This document shows positions 25,890 to 35,588 of a stretch of 64,000 bases of DNA, piece by piece. The DNA comes from an uncultured Paracoccaceae bacterium (lineage in GTDB: Bacteria > Pseudomonadota > Alphaproteobacteria > Rhodobacterales > Rhodobacteraceae). The stretch spans positions 444,224-508,223 of the forward strand of contig CANMWG010000002.1 of the NCBI GenBank assembly GCA_947501555.1, written 5' to 3'. The notes beneath the pieces were generated by a model, which was not told the DNA's origin, ran no database searches, and saw nothing but the letters and a program-made list of their open reading frames with translations. A program made the position numbers and the translations under genes. The stretch's first letter is position 1. Every line of letters starts with the position of its first letter.

Positions 25890-26510
25890 ATGCGTGGACC
25901 CGTTATCTCAGTTCTGGCCCTTGTTTTTGTCACCGCATGCGGTGACACAGATCGGCCGTTGCGCGACCTGCAGTCCGCGGGCGGCGGACCGGATGAATTT
26001 GCGGTGATCCCCCAGGAACCGCTTGAGATCCCGTCACAACTGACCCTGCCACAGCCGACACCGGGGGGCACAAATCTGGCCGACCCGACGCCGACGGCGG
26101 ATGCCATCGCCGCTTTGGGTGGGTCTGCCAATGCGCAATTCGCAGGCGGTATCCCGGCAAATGACGCAGCCCTCGTGACCCAAGCCAGCCGCTACGGCGT
26201 AGATCCCGCCATTCGGGCCAGGCTCGCTACGGCGGATGAAGCACGTCTGGAACGTGCGCGGGCCAGCAATATCTTCAACCCATTGAACCGAGACCGGTAT
26301 TTCCCTGCCTATGCTGGTCAGGCACTTGATGCCTTTGCAGAACTGGAACGGCTGCGGGCCCTTGGGGTTGCCGTGCCCACGGTTCCGGATGCGCGTGTCG
26401 CCACCCCATCGGCTGGCCCGGCGAATGCCCAACAAACCTGCATTCTTAGATCGGTCGGCGGCGGGCCGCTGCAACGGGTTTGTACGCCAGTTGAGGCGGA
26501 CCCATCATAA
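25890..26510 (+). CDS. DUF3035 lipoprotein
   Basis: 206 aa from ATG 25890 with TAGGATC upstream. The lipobox VTAC gives Cys17, so an exported lipoprotein. The mature part is Pro/Ala-rich, with PLRDLQSAGGGPDEFAVIPQ followed by a short linker characteristic of DUF3035 (beta-barrel-assembly-associated in some annotations; function uncertain). In Rhodobacterales it normally follows lspA and precedes the two M16 peptidases, which is the order here once the 24567-25836 insert is removed. The C-terminus has a CILRSVGGGPLQRVCTP hairpin with two cysteines that may form a disulfide. Confidence 0.85.
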   Translation: MRGPVISVLALVFVTACGDTDRPLRDLQSAGGGPDEFAVIPQEPLEIPSQLTLPQPTPGGTNLADPTPTADAIAALGGSANAQFAGGIPANDAALVTQASRYGVDPAIRARLATADEARLERARASNIFNPLNRDRYFPAYAGQALDAFAELERLRALGVAVPTVPDARVATPSAGPANAQQTCILRSVGGGPLQRVCTPVEADPS

Positions 26511-26595
26511 ACACGGCTCACTTCCGCGTATGATGCCTTGAACCCTGCGCGATCTGGCGTAGTTAGTCATGGACGCAATCGCAAAAAGGGTGCCC

Positions 26596-27930
26596 ATGAC
26601 ACGTTTGTTCGCCGCCTTGGCCTTGTTGATGACGACAACCGTCGCCACGCAAGCCGCAGAAGTCACGACATTCACACTGGATAACGGGATGGAGGTCGTG
26701 GTGATCGAAGACCACCGCGCCCCGGTCGTTGTGCATATGGTCTGGTATAAAGTGGGGTCGGCAGACGAACCCGAAGGCACCTCAGGCATCGCACATTTTC
26801 TGGAACATCTGTTGTTCAAGGGCACAGATGTGCTGGCGCCCGGTGAATTCTCGGCCACTGTTGCCGCCAACGGCGGCAGCGACAATGCCTTCACCAGCTA
26901 TGACTACACCGCCTATTTCCAACGCATTGCCGCAGACCGGCTGGAATTGATGATGCAGATGGAAAGCAACCGGATGAACAATCTGGCGATCACCGCCGAG
27001 GATGTGGCAACCGAACGCGATGTCATCCTGGAAGAGCGCAACCAACGCACCGAAAACAGCGCTGGCGCGTTGGCCAATGAACAATTCCGGGCCGCCCAAT
27101 TTCAAAACCATCGCTACGGCGTGCCCATCATCGGATGGAAGCACGAGATGGAGCAACTTGATATGGCGGACGCACTAGACTTCTATGACCTGTATTATTC
27201 GCCCAACAATGCCGTGCTTGTGGTCGCAGGTGACGTGAACCCGGACGAGGTGCGCGATCTGGCCGAAGCCTATTACGGTGTGATCCCGGCTGAGGACCAA
27301 CTGCCTGAGCGCATCCGCCCGGAAGAACCGCCGCACCGTGCCGAACGCCGGATCACCTATACGGATCCGCGCGTGAGCCAGCCCTACCTGATCCGCAGCT
27401 ATCTGGCCCCGGAACGTGACCCGGGTGCGCAACAAGAGGCCGCCGCCTTGGTCTATCTAGCTGAATTGTTGGGGGGGTCGTCCTTTACATCAGACCTGGG
27501 CCAAGCACTGCAGTTTGATACGCAGACCGCCGTCTACACGAACGCCAGCTATCAGGCATCATCACTTGATGACACGACATTCAACCTTGCAATCGTGCCA
27601 GCCGAAGGGATCACCCTGTCCCAGGCAGAAGCCGCGATGGACGCTGTGATCGCAGAGTTCATGACCGCCGAAATTGACCCTGCGCGCATCGATAGCATTC
27701 GGACCCAACTGCGCGCATCCGAGGTCTATGCGCTTGATGACGTCAGCGGGTTGGCCCGCCGCTATGGGGCCGCCTTGACCCAAAGCCTGACCATCGCAGA
27801 TGTGCAGGCTTGGCCGGATATCCTGCAATCGGTGACCGAGGACGACATCAAATCCGTAGCCGAGAAAATCTTTAACCGCGATTCCGCCGTCACCGGCTGG
27901 GTGGTGTCCAACCAAGAGGAGGCACGCTGA
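26596..27930 (+). CDS. M16 family zinc peptidase, catalytic subunit
   Basis: 444 aa from ATG 26596 (AAGGGTG upstream); an in-frame ATG nine codons earlier is less likely because it would precede the signal peptide. A signal peptide (residues 1-21, ending ATQAAE) sends it to the periplasm. The inverted zinc motif HFLEH (His67, Glu70, His71) and the downstream DVILEERNQR glutamate complete an active site like that of mitochondrial processing peptidase beta. The stop overlaps the start of the second M16 gene, so the two chains likely form a heterodimer. Confidence 0.94.
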   Translation: MTRLFAALALLMTTTVATQAAEVTTFTLDNGMEVVVIEDHRAPVVVHMVWYKVGSADEPEGTSGIAHFLEHLLFKGTDVLAPGEFSATVAANGGSDNAFTSYDYTAYFQRIAADRLELMMQMESNRMNNLAITAEDVATERDVILEERNQRTENSAGALANEQFRAAQFQNHRYGVPIIGWKHEMEQLDMADALDFYDLYYSPNNAVLVVAGDVNPDEVRDLAEAYYGVIPAEDQLPERIRPEEPPHRAERRITYTDPRVSQPYLIRSYLAPERDPGAQQEAAALVYLAELLGGSSFTSDLGQALQFDTQTAVYTNASYQASSLDDTTFNLAIVPAEGITLSQAEAAMDAVIAEFMTAEIDPARIDSIRTQLRASEVYALDDVSGLARRYGAALTQSLTIADVQAWPDILQSVTEDDIKSVAEKIFNRDSAVTGWVVSNQEEAR

Positions 27931-29240
27931 TGCGCCGCATTCTGATCGCCCTTTGCCTGATGGTCGGTGGCACCACCGCATGGGCCGAAATTGACATTCA
28001 AGAAGTCACATCAGCCGGTGGGATCAACGCATGGGTCGTGGAAGAACCCAGCATTCCCTTTATCGCGCTGGAAATCCGGTTCCGGGGCAGTGCCTCGCTT
28101 GATTTGCCCGGCAAACGCGGGGCCACGAACCTGATGATGGGGCTGCTAGAGGAAGGCGCAGGCGACATGACCGCGCAGGAATTCCAAACCGCCCGCGAGG
28201 CGCTTGCGGCCAGTTTTGGGTTCCGGGCCTTTGACGACACCCTGTCAATCTCAGCCGAATTCCTGACCGAAAATCAGGATGAGGCATTGGCGTTGCTTGG
28301 GCAGGCGCTGATTGCGCCGACGTTCACGCAAGACGCCCTTGACCGGGTCCGTGCGCAAGTTCTGGTGGGTATCGCAGGCGACGAAAAAGACCCAGACACC
28401 ATCGCAAGCGCCACCTTTGACGCTGCTGCATTTGGGGATCACCCCTATGGCAGCGCCATCGACGGCACCGTTGAAAGCCTGAATGCGCTGACCCGCGAAG
28501 ACCTGGTCACCGCACATCAAAACGCCCTGACACGCGACCGGCTTGTGGTGTCAGTCGTGGGCGATGTGACGGCGGATCAGGTCGGGCCAATGCTGGATAC
28601 GCTGCTGGGCGCATTGCCTGCCGAAGGGCCCGCGCTGCCCGATGATGTGGCCTTCGGGCTTGAGGGCGGCATCACCGTTGTTGACTATGACACACCGCAA
28701 TCGGTGGCCTATTTCGGGCACGCCGGGATCAAACGGGACGACGCAGATTTCTTTGCGGCCTACATCATCAACCACGTGCTGGGCGCGGGCGGGTTTGAAT
28801 CGCGGCTCATGAACGAAGTGCGTGAGAAACGTGGGCTGACCTATGGGATCGGGACCTATCTTGTGCCCAAATTCCACGCCGAAATGATCCTGGGGACAGT
28901 CGCCTCAAGCAATGCGACCATCGGTGAGGCCATCGCTGTCACCCGCGACGAATGGCGGCGGATGGCCGAAGAGGGCATGACAGCCCAAGAGCTGGAGGTC
29001 GCCAAGACCTATCTGACCGGTGAATATCCCTTGCGGTTTGACGGCAACAGCGAGATCGCCAAGATCATGGCAGGCATGCAGATGATCGACCTGCCACCCA
29101 GCTATGTGGTGAACCGCAACGACTTCATCAACGCGGTGACGCTGGATGATATCAACCGGGTGGCTGCTGAGTTGCTGCGGCCGGATGATCTGCACTTCGT
29201 GGTCGTGGGCAAACCCGAGGGGCTGGAAAGCACGCAGTAA
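27930..29240 (+). CDS. M16 family peptidase-like protein, non-catalytic partner
   Basis: 436 aa with signal peptide ending AWAEI. It has the M16 fold (GKRGATNLMMGLLEEGAGDM, LTYGIGTYLVPKFHAE) but the HxxEH site is replaced, as in alpha-type regulatory subunits. The R/Y pair region (LTYGI) that binds substrate is kept. Start ATG shares a base with the upstream stop (TGATG). Expected to pair with the catalytic subunit in the periplasm; natural substrate unknown. Confidence 0.93.
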   Translation: MRRILIALCLMVGGTTAWAEIDIQEVTSAGGINAWVVEEPSIPFIALEIRFRGSASLDLPGKRGATNLMMGLLEEGAGDMTAQEFQTAREALAASFGFRAFDDTLSISAEFLTENQDEALALLGQALIAPTFTQDALDRVRAQVLVGIAGDEKDPDTIASATFDAAAFGDHPYGSAIDGTVESLNALTREDLVTAHQNALTRDRLVVSVVGDVTADQVGPMLDTLLGALPAEGPALPDDVAFGLEGGITVVDYDTPQSVAYFGHAGIKRDDADFFAAYIINHVLGAGGFESRLMNEVREKRGLTYGIGTYLVPKFHAEMILGTVASSNATIGEAIAVTRDEWRRMAEEGMTAQELEVAKTYLTGEYPLRFDGNSEIAKIMAGMQMIDLPPSYVVNRNDFINAVTLDDINRVAAELLRPDDLHFVVVGKPEGLESTQ

Positions 29241-29295
29241 GCGGGTCTGAATTCACATGAGCCAATCAATGTCCGGCCCGGAACAAGGCGCAGCC

Positions 29296-29341
29296 GCCGG
29301 GCCATCGGCGGTCCGTCCCGTCGGGCCGACGATGGCCCGGC
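29296..29341. terminator. Hairpin between convergent genes
   Basis: GCCGGGCCATCG (29296-29307) pairs perfectly with CGATGGCCCGGC (29330-29341) around a 22-nt loop. It lies between the M16 pair and the leftward SDR gene, so it can end both transcripts, though flanking T-runs are poor. Confidence 0.5.
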
Positions 29342-29359
29342 TTAACGCATGATGATCGT

Positions 29360-30367
29360 CTATTCTGACGTAAGGCGCGATCTCACTTGCTCTTCGGCTG
29401 CAGCTGACATCCCACAGCCAAGCGCCTGATCCCGGTTTTCCCTGTCCCATGCCAGAACGGCTCGCACCGTCTCGGCCAAGGGCCGCGTGGCCAATCCCGC
29501 CGCTTGCGCCTTCTGGGTTGAGACATTCAGCATCTGCGCGAAGGCTGGATTGTCAGGCACGATCAATGGCAGGTCAGTCCAATGCCGTTGCCCTGCCTGC
29601 GTGAAGGTTTCCAGCGGGTGATAGGCGATCGATATGGCCTTGCCTGTTTGGGCCTGAATGGCATCAAGCATCGCCGCAATTGTCATTGGTTCGCCGGTCA
29701 GGTGGAACGTCTCACACACCCGCCCTACGGCCATTTGCACCAAAAACGCCCCTGCATCACGCACATCGACGATCTGCATGTTCCGATCGGCAGGCCCAGG
29801 TACCAGCATTGGACCGTCCCGATCGCAGCGGCGCACCCACCAAGTGAAGCGCTCGGTGTAATCGCGCGGCCCCACGATCAGCCCCAACCGGATATGAGTA
29901 CATTGCCCCGCGAAAGCCGCATCAGCCGCGATTTCGCAAGACCGTTTCAGACGCCCATAGGCGGGGCCATAGGGCTCTGCTGTCCCGCGCATCTCGGCAG
30001 GGATCTCAGCCGCCAATGCCAAATCCGCATCTGTCGCAGCGGGCGCGTTCGCCGTTTCATCAAACTGCGGCACCGACATATCGTCATAGACCGAGATCGA
30101 TGAGACCAAGACATAATGCACCGCTCCCACCGCCTGCGCCAAGCTGGTGACCATGTCGGGGGCATAGGCGCAGGTGTCGATCACCGCCTCAAATTGTCCC
30201 GTCAGGTCAGGCAATGGGCCCGTGCGATCTGCGATCAATGTTGCCGCACCCGCGGCGACGTTGTTGCCAGACCTTGTCATCACCGTGACGGTGTGACCCG
30301 ACGCAATTGCAGCCTCGGCCGTTGCTTTGCCCAAAAACCCAGTGCCGCCGACGATAAGAATGCGCAT
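29360..30367 (-). CDS. NAD(P)-dependent epimerase/dehydratase family protein (atypical SDR)
   Basis: 335 aa. MRILIVGGTGFLGKATAEAA at the N-terminus is a Rossmann dinucleotide-binding site of the isoflavone reductase/NmrA-like branch. YVLVSSISVYDDM near 98 supplies the catalytic Ser region and YGRLKRSCE the YxxxK pair. The substrate cannot be inferred. The gene is monocistronic and leftward; the palindrome at 30388-30403 lies 20 bases upstream of its start and is a candidate operator. Confidence 0.88.
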   Translation of the reverse strand: MRILIVGGTGFLGKATAEAAIASGHTVTVMTRSGNNVAAGAATLIADRTGPLPDLTGQFEAVIDTCAYAPDMVTSLAQAVGAVHYVLVSSISVYDDMSVPQFDETANAPAATDADLALAAEIPAEMRGTAEPYGPAYGRLKRSCEIAADAAFAGQCTHIRLGLIVGPRDYTERFTWWVRRCDRDGPMLVPGPADRNMQIVDVRDAGAFLVQMAVGRVCETFHLTGEPMTIAAMLDAIQAQTGKAISIAYHPLETFTQAGQRHWTDLPLIVPDNPAFAQMLNVSTQKAQAAGLATRPLAETVRAVLAWDRENRDQALGCGMSAAAEEQVRSRLTSE

Positions 30368-30387
30368 ATGAAACCCTTCGACTTTAG

Positions 30388-30403
30388 GTAAGCATGTACT
30401 TAC
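30388..30403. promoter_or_regulatory. Palindromic operator candidate GTAAGCATGTACTTAC
   Basis: Near-perfect 16-bp palindrome (GTAAG...CTTAC with a CATGTA centre) in the gap between the SDR gene and mutL. Similar TAAGTA-rich dyads precede SDR genes controlled by HxlR/PadR-type winged-helix regulators. No such regulator is adjacent, so its owner is unknown. Confidence 0.45.
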
Positions 30404-30470
30404 ATATATGCGCGGTCAATCCCGAATTCGCCCTCGTAGAATCGCAGCAATCCATGCTAAACCTTGTGTC

Positions 30471-32282
30471 ATGGCTATTGCAGACCCCCAGATAGAGACG
30501 CGACCGGTGATCCGGCAGCTGGACGACGCCGCAATCAATCGGATTGCAGCGGGCGAAGTGTTGGAGCGCCCGGCCTCTGCCGTCAAAGAGCTGGTCGAGA
30601 ATAGCATCGACGCGGGTGCATCCCGGATCGAGGTGGTGATCGCCGACGGCGGCAAGACCCTGATCCGTGTCACCGACGATGGCTGCGGCATTGCGCCAGA
30701 CGATCTGCCCCTCGCCCTATCCCGCCATGCGACCTCGAAAATCGACGGCTCAGACCTGCTGAACATCACCTCTTTCGGGTTCCGGGGCGAGGCTTTGCCG
30801 TCGCTTGGCGCGGTCGGGCGGTTGACGATCACATCCCGCGCGCCGGGGCATGACGCCGCAACAATCGCCGTTGCGGGCGGAAAGACGGGCAGCCCAAAGC
30901 CCGCCGCCTTGTCCGCAGGCACCGTGATTGAGCTGCGCGACATGTTCTACGCCACCCCCGCCCGGCTAAAGTTCCTGCGTACCGACCGGGCCGAGGCACA
31001 GGCCATCGGTGACGTGGTCAAACGGCTGGCCATGGCCGAACCCTTCGTGACTTTCATTCTGCGCGATACCTCAAACGGGGATCAGCGCACGACCTTCCGC
31101 GCGGATGCGGAAACCGGCGATCTGTTTGATGCGCTGCACGGGCGGCTGCGGACCATCCTGGGCCGCGATTTTGCAGACAACGCCCTGCGGCTCGACACCC
31201 AACGCGAGGGGTTCCACCTGACCGGCTATGCCGCCTTACCCACCTATTCGCGCGGGGCAGCGGTGGCGCAATTCCTGTTTGTGAACGGGCGACCGGTGCG
31301 CGACAAAATGCTGCTGGGTGCCTTGCGCGCGGCCTATATGGATGTGCTGTCGCGGGACAGGCATCCGGTGGCAGCACTCTTCGTGGATTGCGATCCGACG
31401 CTGGTAGACGTCAACGTGCATCCTGCAAAATCCGAGGTCCGCTTTCGCGACCCCGGCACCGTGCGTGGGCTGATCGTCTCGGGGCTACGGCATGCACTGG
31501 CAGAGGCCGGGCATCGCGCGTCGACCACCGTCGCCGATGCGACCCTGGGCGCGATGCAGCCGCAAAGGCCCAGCGCCCCAATTTATCAGATGGACCGGCC
31601 CAGTTTCAGCGCACGTTCCATGACGTTTCAGGCGCAAGCTCCGGGGTTTAGCGAGAGCCCGTCCGCCCGTATCGAACCTGTTGCCCAGGACGAACCGGAT
31701 CATCTGCCCCTAGGCGCTGCTCGCGCGCAGGTGCATGAAAACTATATCATCGCGCAGACCGAGACCGGCATCGTGATCGTTGACCAACATGCCGCCCATG
31801 AACGGCTGGTCTATGAAAAGCTGAAAGCGCAGATGGCTGAAAACGGGGTCGCCGCGCAAGCGTTGCTGATCCCCGAAATTGTTGAAATGACCGAAGGCGA
31901 AGCCGCCCAATTGATGGAGATTGCCGGCGATCTTTCTCAGCTGGGGCTGACGCTGGAACCTTTCGGCGGCGGGGCCATCGCGGTACGCGAGACCCCAGCG
32001 ATCCTGGGTGAAGTGAACGCCACCGCCATGCTGCGCGATATCCTTGACGAACTCGCCGACCAAGGGGACAGCGCCAGCGTACAAGCCCGGATTGAGGCGA
32101 TCCTCAGCCGCGTGGCCTGCCATGGCTCGATCCGGTCGGGGCGGCGTATGCAGGGGGATGAAATGAATGCACTGCTGCGCGAAATGGAGGCGACCCCACT
32201 ATCGGGCCAATGCAACCACGGGCGGCCCACCTATGTGGAACTGAAACTAGCCGATATCGAACGGCTGTTTGGCCGCACATGA
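30471..32282 (+). CDS. mutL: DNA mismatch repair endonuclease MutL
   Basis: 603 aa from ATG 30471; the ribosome binding site is weak, and GTG 30507 (giving [11 protein letters not shown]) is an alternative start. The GHKL ATPase has [21 protein letters not shown] and [12 protein letters not shown]. The C-terminal domain carries [12 protein letters not shown], which fits the DQHA-x2-E-x4-E endonuclease motif, plus ACHGSIRSG and CNHGRPT. So this is a nicking-competent MutL, as expected in a lineage without MutH. Overlaps rmuC by 4 bases. Confidence 0.96.
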   Translation: MAIADPQIETRPVIRQLDDAAINRIAAGEVLERPASAVKELVENSIDAGASRIEVVIADGGKTLIRVTDDGCGIAPDDLPLALSRHATSKIDGSDLLNITSFGFRGEALPSLGAVGRLTITSRAPGHDAATIAVAGGKTGSPKPAALSAGTVIELRDMFYATPARLKFLRTDRAEAQAIGDVVKRLAMAEPFVTFILRDTSNGDQRTTFRADAETGDLFDALHGRLRTILGRDFADNALRLDTQREGFHLTGYAALPTYSRGAAVAQFLFVNGRPVRDKMLLGALRAAYMDVLSRDRHPVAALFVDCDPTLVDVNVHPAKSEVRFRDPGTVRGLIVSGLRHALAEAGHRASTTVADATLGAMQPQRPSAPIYQMDRPSFSARSMTFQAQAPGFSESPSARIEPVAQDEPDHLPLGAARAQVHENYIIAQTETGIVIVDQHAAHERLVYEKLKAQMAENGVAAQALLIPEIVEMTEGEAAQLMEIAGDLSQLGLTLEPFGGGAIAVRETPAILGEVNATAMLRDILDELADQGDSASVQARIEAILSRVACHGSIRSGRRMQGDEMNALLREMEATPLSGQCNHGRPTYVELKLADIERLFGRT

Positions 32283-33517
32283 TCCAGATTGGCGAACAAA
32301 GTTACGCTTTCGATGATCCGCGCGTGATCGCCGCGCTGATCGGTATTGCCGTGGTGCTGCTGATTGTGATCCTGCTGATCACGACTGTGCGCCGTGCAGG
32401 CAAATCGACCCAGGCGGTGGAATTTGTCGCGGGGCAAGTCGGGCGGTTGGCGCAAGATATGGGCGTACTGAACCAAGGGCAGCACACACTGGCGGGCAGT
32501 ATCAAAACGGTCAGCGAACAGCAGGCCAGCGGGCAATCCCAAGTCTTGCAAAACATGGAACAACGGCTGGCCGAAGTGCGCCAGCAGATGACGGACCAGC
32601 TGCATGAAAGCCAACGGCGCTCGGCGCTGGCCTTGGGCGAGATGCAGGAGAAGATGAAGGAAAGTCTGACGGGATCTTCGGAGAAGACGAGCAAAAGCCT
32701 GACCGAATTGCAAGAGCGGCTGGCCACCATCGACAAGGCCCAGACAAATATCGAGAAGCTGTCGGGCGATGTGCTATCCCTGCAGGACATCCTGTCAAAC
32801 AAACAAACGCGCGGTGCCTTTGGGGAGATCCAGCTGCAAGATATCGTGTCCAAAGCGCTGCCCGCCGATAGCTATACGTGGCAGGCGACCCTTTCAAACA
32901 ACAAGCGGCCCGATTGTCTGGTGCATCTACCAAACCCGCCCGGCCCGATTGTAATTGACGCAAAATTCCCACTGGAAGCATATGAATTGCTGATGGCCGC
33001 CGAGACGAAACTGGACCGCGATCGGGCTTTGAGCACCCTCAGCGGGGCGGTCAAAACCCATATCAAGAAGATCTCTGACGACTACCTGATCGAAGGCGAA
33101 ACCGCCGACGGCGCGCTGATGTTTTTGCCGTCCGAGGCGGTCTATGCCGAACTCCACGCCCGGCTGCCAGACGTGGTCCGGTTCGGGTTCGCCCAGCGCG
33201 TCTGGATCGTGTCACCGACAACCTGCATGGCCACGCTGAACACGATGCGAGCGATCCTGAAAGACGCGCGAATGCGCGAACAGACCGGGGCGATCCGCAA
33301 AGAACTGGGGCTATTGGGCGGAGACGTCGACCGGCTGGTGACCCGCGTCGGCAATTTGGACCGGCATTTTGGGCAGGCAGCGAAAGACATCGAAGATATC
33401 AAAATCTCGGCGGAAAAGGCTGGGAAACGGGCGCATAGGTTGGACAACTTCGACTTTGCCGAGATTGCGCCAGAGACGGACACAACGGTTGTGCCTTTGG
33501 CCAGACCGCAGGACTAA
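32279..33517 (+). CDS. rmuC: DNA recombination protein RmuC homologue
   Basis: 412 aa from ATG 32279, which overlaps the mutL stop (ATGA). A membrane anchor at about 15-35 ([20 protein letters not shown]) is followed by a long coiled coil to about 175 and then the RmuC nuclease-like core ([58 protein letters not shown]). The protein is implicated in limiting inversions between short repeats. Coupling to mutL suggests shared expression of genome-stability functions. Confidence 0.94.
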   Translation: MIQIGEQSYAFDDPRVIAALIGIAVVLLIVILLITTVRRAGKSTQAVEFVAGQVGRLAQDMGVLNQGQHTLAGSIKTVSEQQASGQSQVLQNMEQRLAEVRQQMTDQLHESQRRSALALGEMQEKMKESLTGSSEKTSKSLTELQERLATIDKAQTNIEKLSGDVLSLQDILSNKQTRGAFGEIQLQDIVSKALPADSYTWQATLSNNKRPDCLVHLPNPPGPIVIDAKFPLEAYELLMAAETKLDRDRALSTLSGAVKTHIKKISDDYLIEGETADGALMFLPSEAVYAELHARLPDVVRFGFAQRVWIVSPTTCMATLNTMRAILKDARMREQTGAIRKELGLLGGDVDRLVTRVGNLDRHFGQAAKDIEDIKISAEKAGKRAHRLDNFDFAEIAPETDTTVVPLARPQD

Positions 33518-33668
33518 CGATCGCAGCATTTCGGGAAAGTCATGCGATGTGTGATTGTGCGACTGATGAGCGTTAAAGTCCGGTATGAGCCCTTCTTGAC
33601 CGTATTCTACAATGCAGCCAATGTCCGCTTTGACGACATGTTTTTATTGAGAAGAGAACAGGGCAATC

Positions 33669-33962
33669 ATGAAACCTGAACGACCGACTGCAATGATTTG
33701 CCGCCATTGTGAGATGTACAAAGAACCTATCAATCTCGTGGTGTATTCAAAATCAAGGCACGAATTTCAATTCATGTGCGGGCAAGATGGCCACACGATT
33801 GATAACGCTGACCCCATTCACGTGGATCACGTATTTGAAAACGACCACTCTCTGATACCACTCGCGTTTATATCCACAAATTTTGAAGCTGAACGAGGCG
33901 ATAGCGAAGGGCATTGGGCCATCCGGTTTGTTTCAGACGAATATTTTGACACCGAAGATTGA
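33669..33962 (+). CDS. Hypothetical small protein with Cys-rich head, 97 aa
   Basis: Starts MKPERPTAMICRHCEMYKEP with AGGGCA upstream; a CxxC pair at residues 11-14 and a later CGQDGH (Cys37) could bind metal or be redox-active. The rest is acidic and soluble. No family recognised. It stands alone between rmuC and the convergent DUF4453 gene. Base composition is lower in G+C than rmuC. Reasonable coding character and ribosome binding site, but no context support. Confidence 0.5.
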   Translation: MKPERPTAMICRHCEMYKEPINLVVYSKSRHEFQFMCGQDGHTIDNADPIHVDHVFENDHSLIPLAFISTNFEAERGDSEGHWAIRFVSDEYFDTED

Positions 33963-34101
33963 TTAACCGGACGAACTCAAAGCGGACCTTCATAGAGCCG
34001 AAATCTATGGCAACTTTGTCCGCATCCCCGACCTTCGTCAGAACGACGCGCCCGTCAAAGCACACCCTATTGCGTATGTTTGCCACGCCACCAAAACAGC
34101 T

Positions 34102-34788
34102 CTATCCGGCAATCCGCCCGCAAACGCCGCCCGCATTAACGGATGTCAGATAGCCGGTGTGCGGCAAAAACAACCACCCCACCCGGGCAGGTTCACCCCC
34201 ATCGTTTTCGACACGGCCATAGATCCAACCGCGACTGTCGGGGAATGCGCCCTCGTCAAAAAAGATGTCGTAAAGCGAATCCAACGTGCCATCTTGCAGA
34301 TTGATGTCATGCTGAAAGGTCAGATCACCCCCCGTGCGCCAGGCCCCAAGCACGCGCGCGTTACGATCAGGGGCAGCAAACAGGGTCTCATCCGCGCCAA
34401 CCCGGTCGAGGCAGCCAAACTGATGAATGGCCTCCGCTGGCTCGGGGGGTTGCACATCAAGGGCTAAGCGACCGGGCAGATCAAGGATACCGTCATCCGG
34501 CCACAGGATCGTTTGGAATTCGGTCAGATCCGTATCAACACGGCAGGCAAGTGCGGCCTCTTGTTCCAAAATGCGGCTCACAATGATGGCGGCCTGCGGA
34601 CTAACGGCGGGGAATTGGGTGGTGCAGTCTGAATTGTCAAAAACAGTTTGGCCAAGCGGGCTGGAAAAGCAAAACCCGGCGCTATTGGCCATCGCGTTCC
34701 GGGCAAACCAAAGCTCTTCACAGGCGGCATCGCTTTGGGCAACGGCCGGACCGGCGGACAGCAGAAATGTCAAAAACATCCAGCGCAT
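34102..34788 (-). CDS. DUF4453/YARHG domain exported protein
   Basis: 228 aa from ATG 34788 (AGGGAG upstream); an upstream in-frame extension to 35007 crosses the chrR terminator and is not used. A signal peptide MRWMFLTFLLSAGPAVAQ leads into a YARHG-like domain (ACEELWFARNAMANSAGFCF, then FDNSDC), followed by the DUF4453 part with FGCLDRVGADETLFAAPDRN and a C-terminal region containing RVGWLFLPHTGYL. Cysteine pairs suggest disulfides. Typical of Rhodobacteraceae; function unknown, periplasmic. Confidence 0.83.
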   Translation of the reverse strand: MRWMFLTFLLSAGPAVAQSDAACEELWFARNAMANSAGFCFSSPLGQTVFDNSDCTTQFPAVSPQAAIIVSRILEQEAALACRVDTDLTEFQTILWPDDGILDLPGRLALDVQPPEPAEAIHQFGCLDRVGADETLFAAPDRNARVLGAWRTGGDLTFQHDINLQDGTLDSLYDIFFDEGAFPDSRGWIYGRVENDGGEPARVGWLFLPHTGYLTSVNAGGVCGRIAG

Positions 34789-34870
34789 GCGTGCTCCCTT
34801 TTGCCCAAAATAAAACGGCGATTTGGGTCTGTCATATAACGATACCGTGGGAATTAACGATTTCAACGCA

Positions 34871-34899
34871 AAAGGTCTCTGGATTATCCAGAGACCTTT
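34871..34899 (-). terminator. Terminator of rpoE-chrR
   Basis: Perfect 12-bp stem (AAAGGTCTCTGG, loop ATTAT on the plus strand, CCAGAGACCTTT) 23 bases past the chrR stop. On the minus strand it is followed by TTTTGC. Fits a Rho-independent end of the leftward rpoE-chrR transcript. Confidence 0.82.
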
Positions 34900-34922
34900 C
34901 CAAAAGCATAGTCTGGTGTGGC

Positions 34923-35588
34923 TTAGATACCCAAAAAGCGTTGCGCCATACGCGGGACAAAACCGTTGAATTTCAGCGGCGCATCGGTGGCCGCAAGACA
35001 GATGCAATCCACCCCAGCCTCGGCAACAGGGGTGTGGTTGAGATCTTCGTCAGCGACCTCAACATCACCCGCGCCAAACCGGTCGGTTTCATCCACAAAG
35101 GCACCTTGCAAGACCAGCGTCAGCTCCATCCCGCGGTGGCCGTGATCTGGCACAGCCGTACCTGCCGGAATGTGCAGCAAACGCACACTGGCCTCGCCAG
35201 AGGTTTCCAGCACCATCTGGCTGACACCGCCGCCAACCTTGCGCCATTTGATATCGCCAAGGTCACCGCCTACGTAATCGCGCAGCGGGCCGGGAAAGAT
35301 ACCACCAGCTGTGGGTTTCGGCGCCGTGATCTGCGGAGCAGGCGCCTGGTCAATCAACGCCATCGTGGCGGCCAAAGCATCTTCAGCGACGTCCACAGGT
35401 GCGGCGTCCATCATGACCTCGCCCCCCACGGCCTCATATTCGGCCAAAGCCGCGCGGCAGGTGTCACACATGGAAATATGCGTGGCGACCACAAGGTTGA
35501 ACGCCTCAGGCAGGGTGCCGGCGGCATAGCCCATCAACAAAGGCTCTGTCAGGTGATGTTTAATCTGTTTCATGCTACTCATCATCAT
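34923..35588 (-). CDS. chrR: Zinc-dependent anti-sigma factor ChrR
   Basis: 221 aa from ATG 35588, which overlaps the rpoE stop (ATGA); MKQIKHHL at 35573 is an alternative start. Residues 1-90 are the ZAS anti-sigma domain with the zinc motif HISMCDTC (HxxxCxxC). Residues 110-210 are a cupin with GTAVPDHGHRGMELTLVLQG, as in Rhodobacter ChrR. It holds RpoE inactive until singlet oxygen triggers its turnover. Sequence agreement with R. sphaeroides ChrR is high through DETDRFGAGD and LDCICLAATDAPL-like segments. Confidence 0.96.
   Translation of the reverse strand: MMMSSMKQIKHHLTEPLLMGYAAGTLPEAFNLVVATHISMCDTCRAALAEYEAVGGEVMMDAAPVDVAEDALAATMALIDQAPAPQITAPKPTAGGIFPGPLRDYVGGDLGDIKWRKVGGGVSQMVLETSGEASVRLLHIPAGTAVPDHGHRGMELTLVLQGAFVDETDRFGAGDVEVADEDLNHTPVAEAGVDCICLAATDAPLKFNGFVPRMAQRFLGI

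Noticed and set aside
33963-34101. Short ORF just before the DUF4453 stop
   Set aside because: No ribosome binding site or recognisable protein; convergent intergenic sequence.
34789-35007. 73-codon extension of the DUF4453 gene
   Set aside because: Would run through the chrR terminator and into chrR; the signal peptide begins at 34788.
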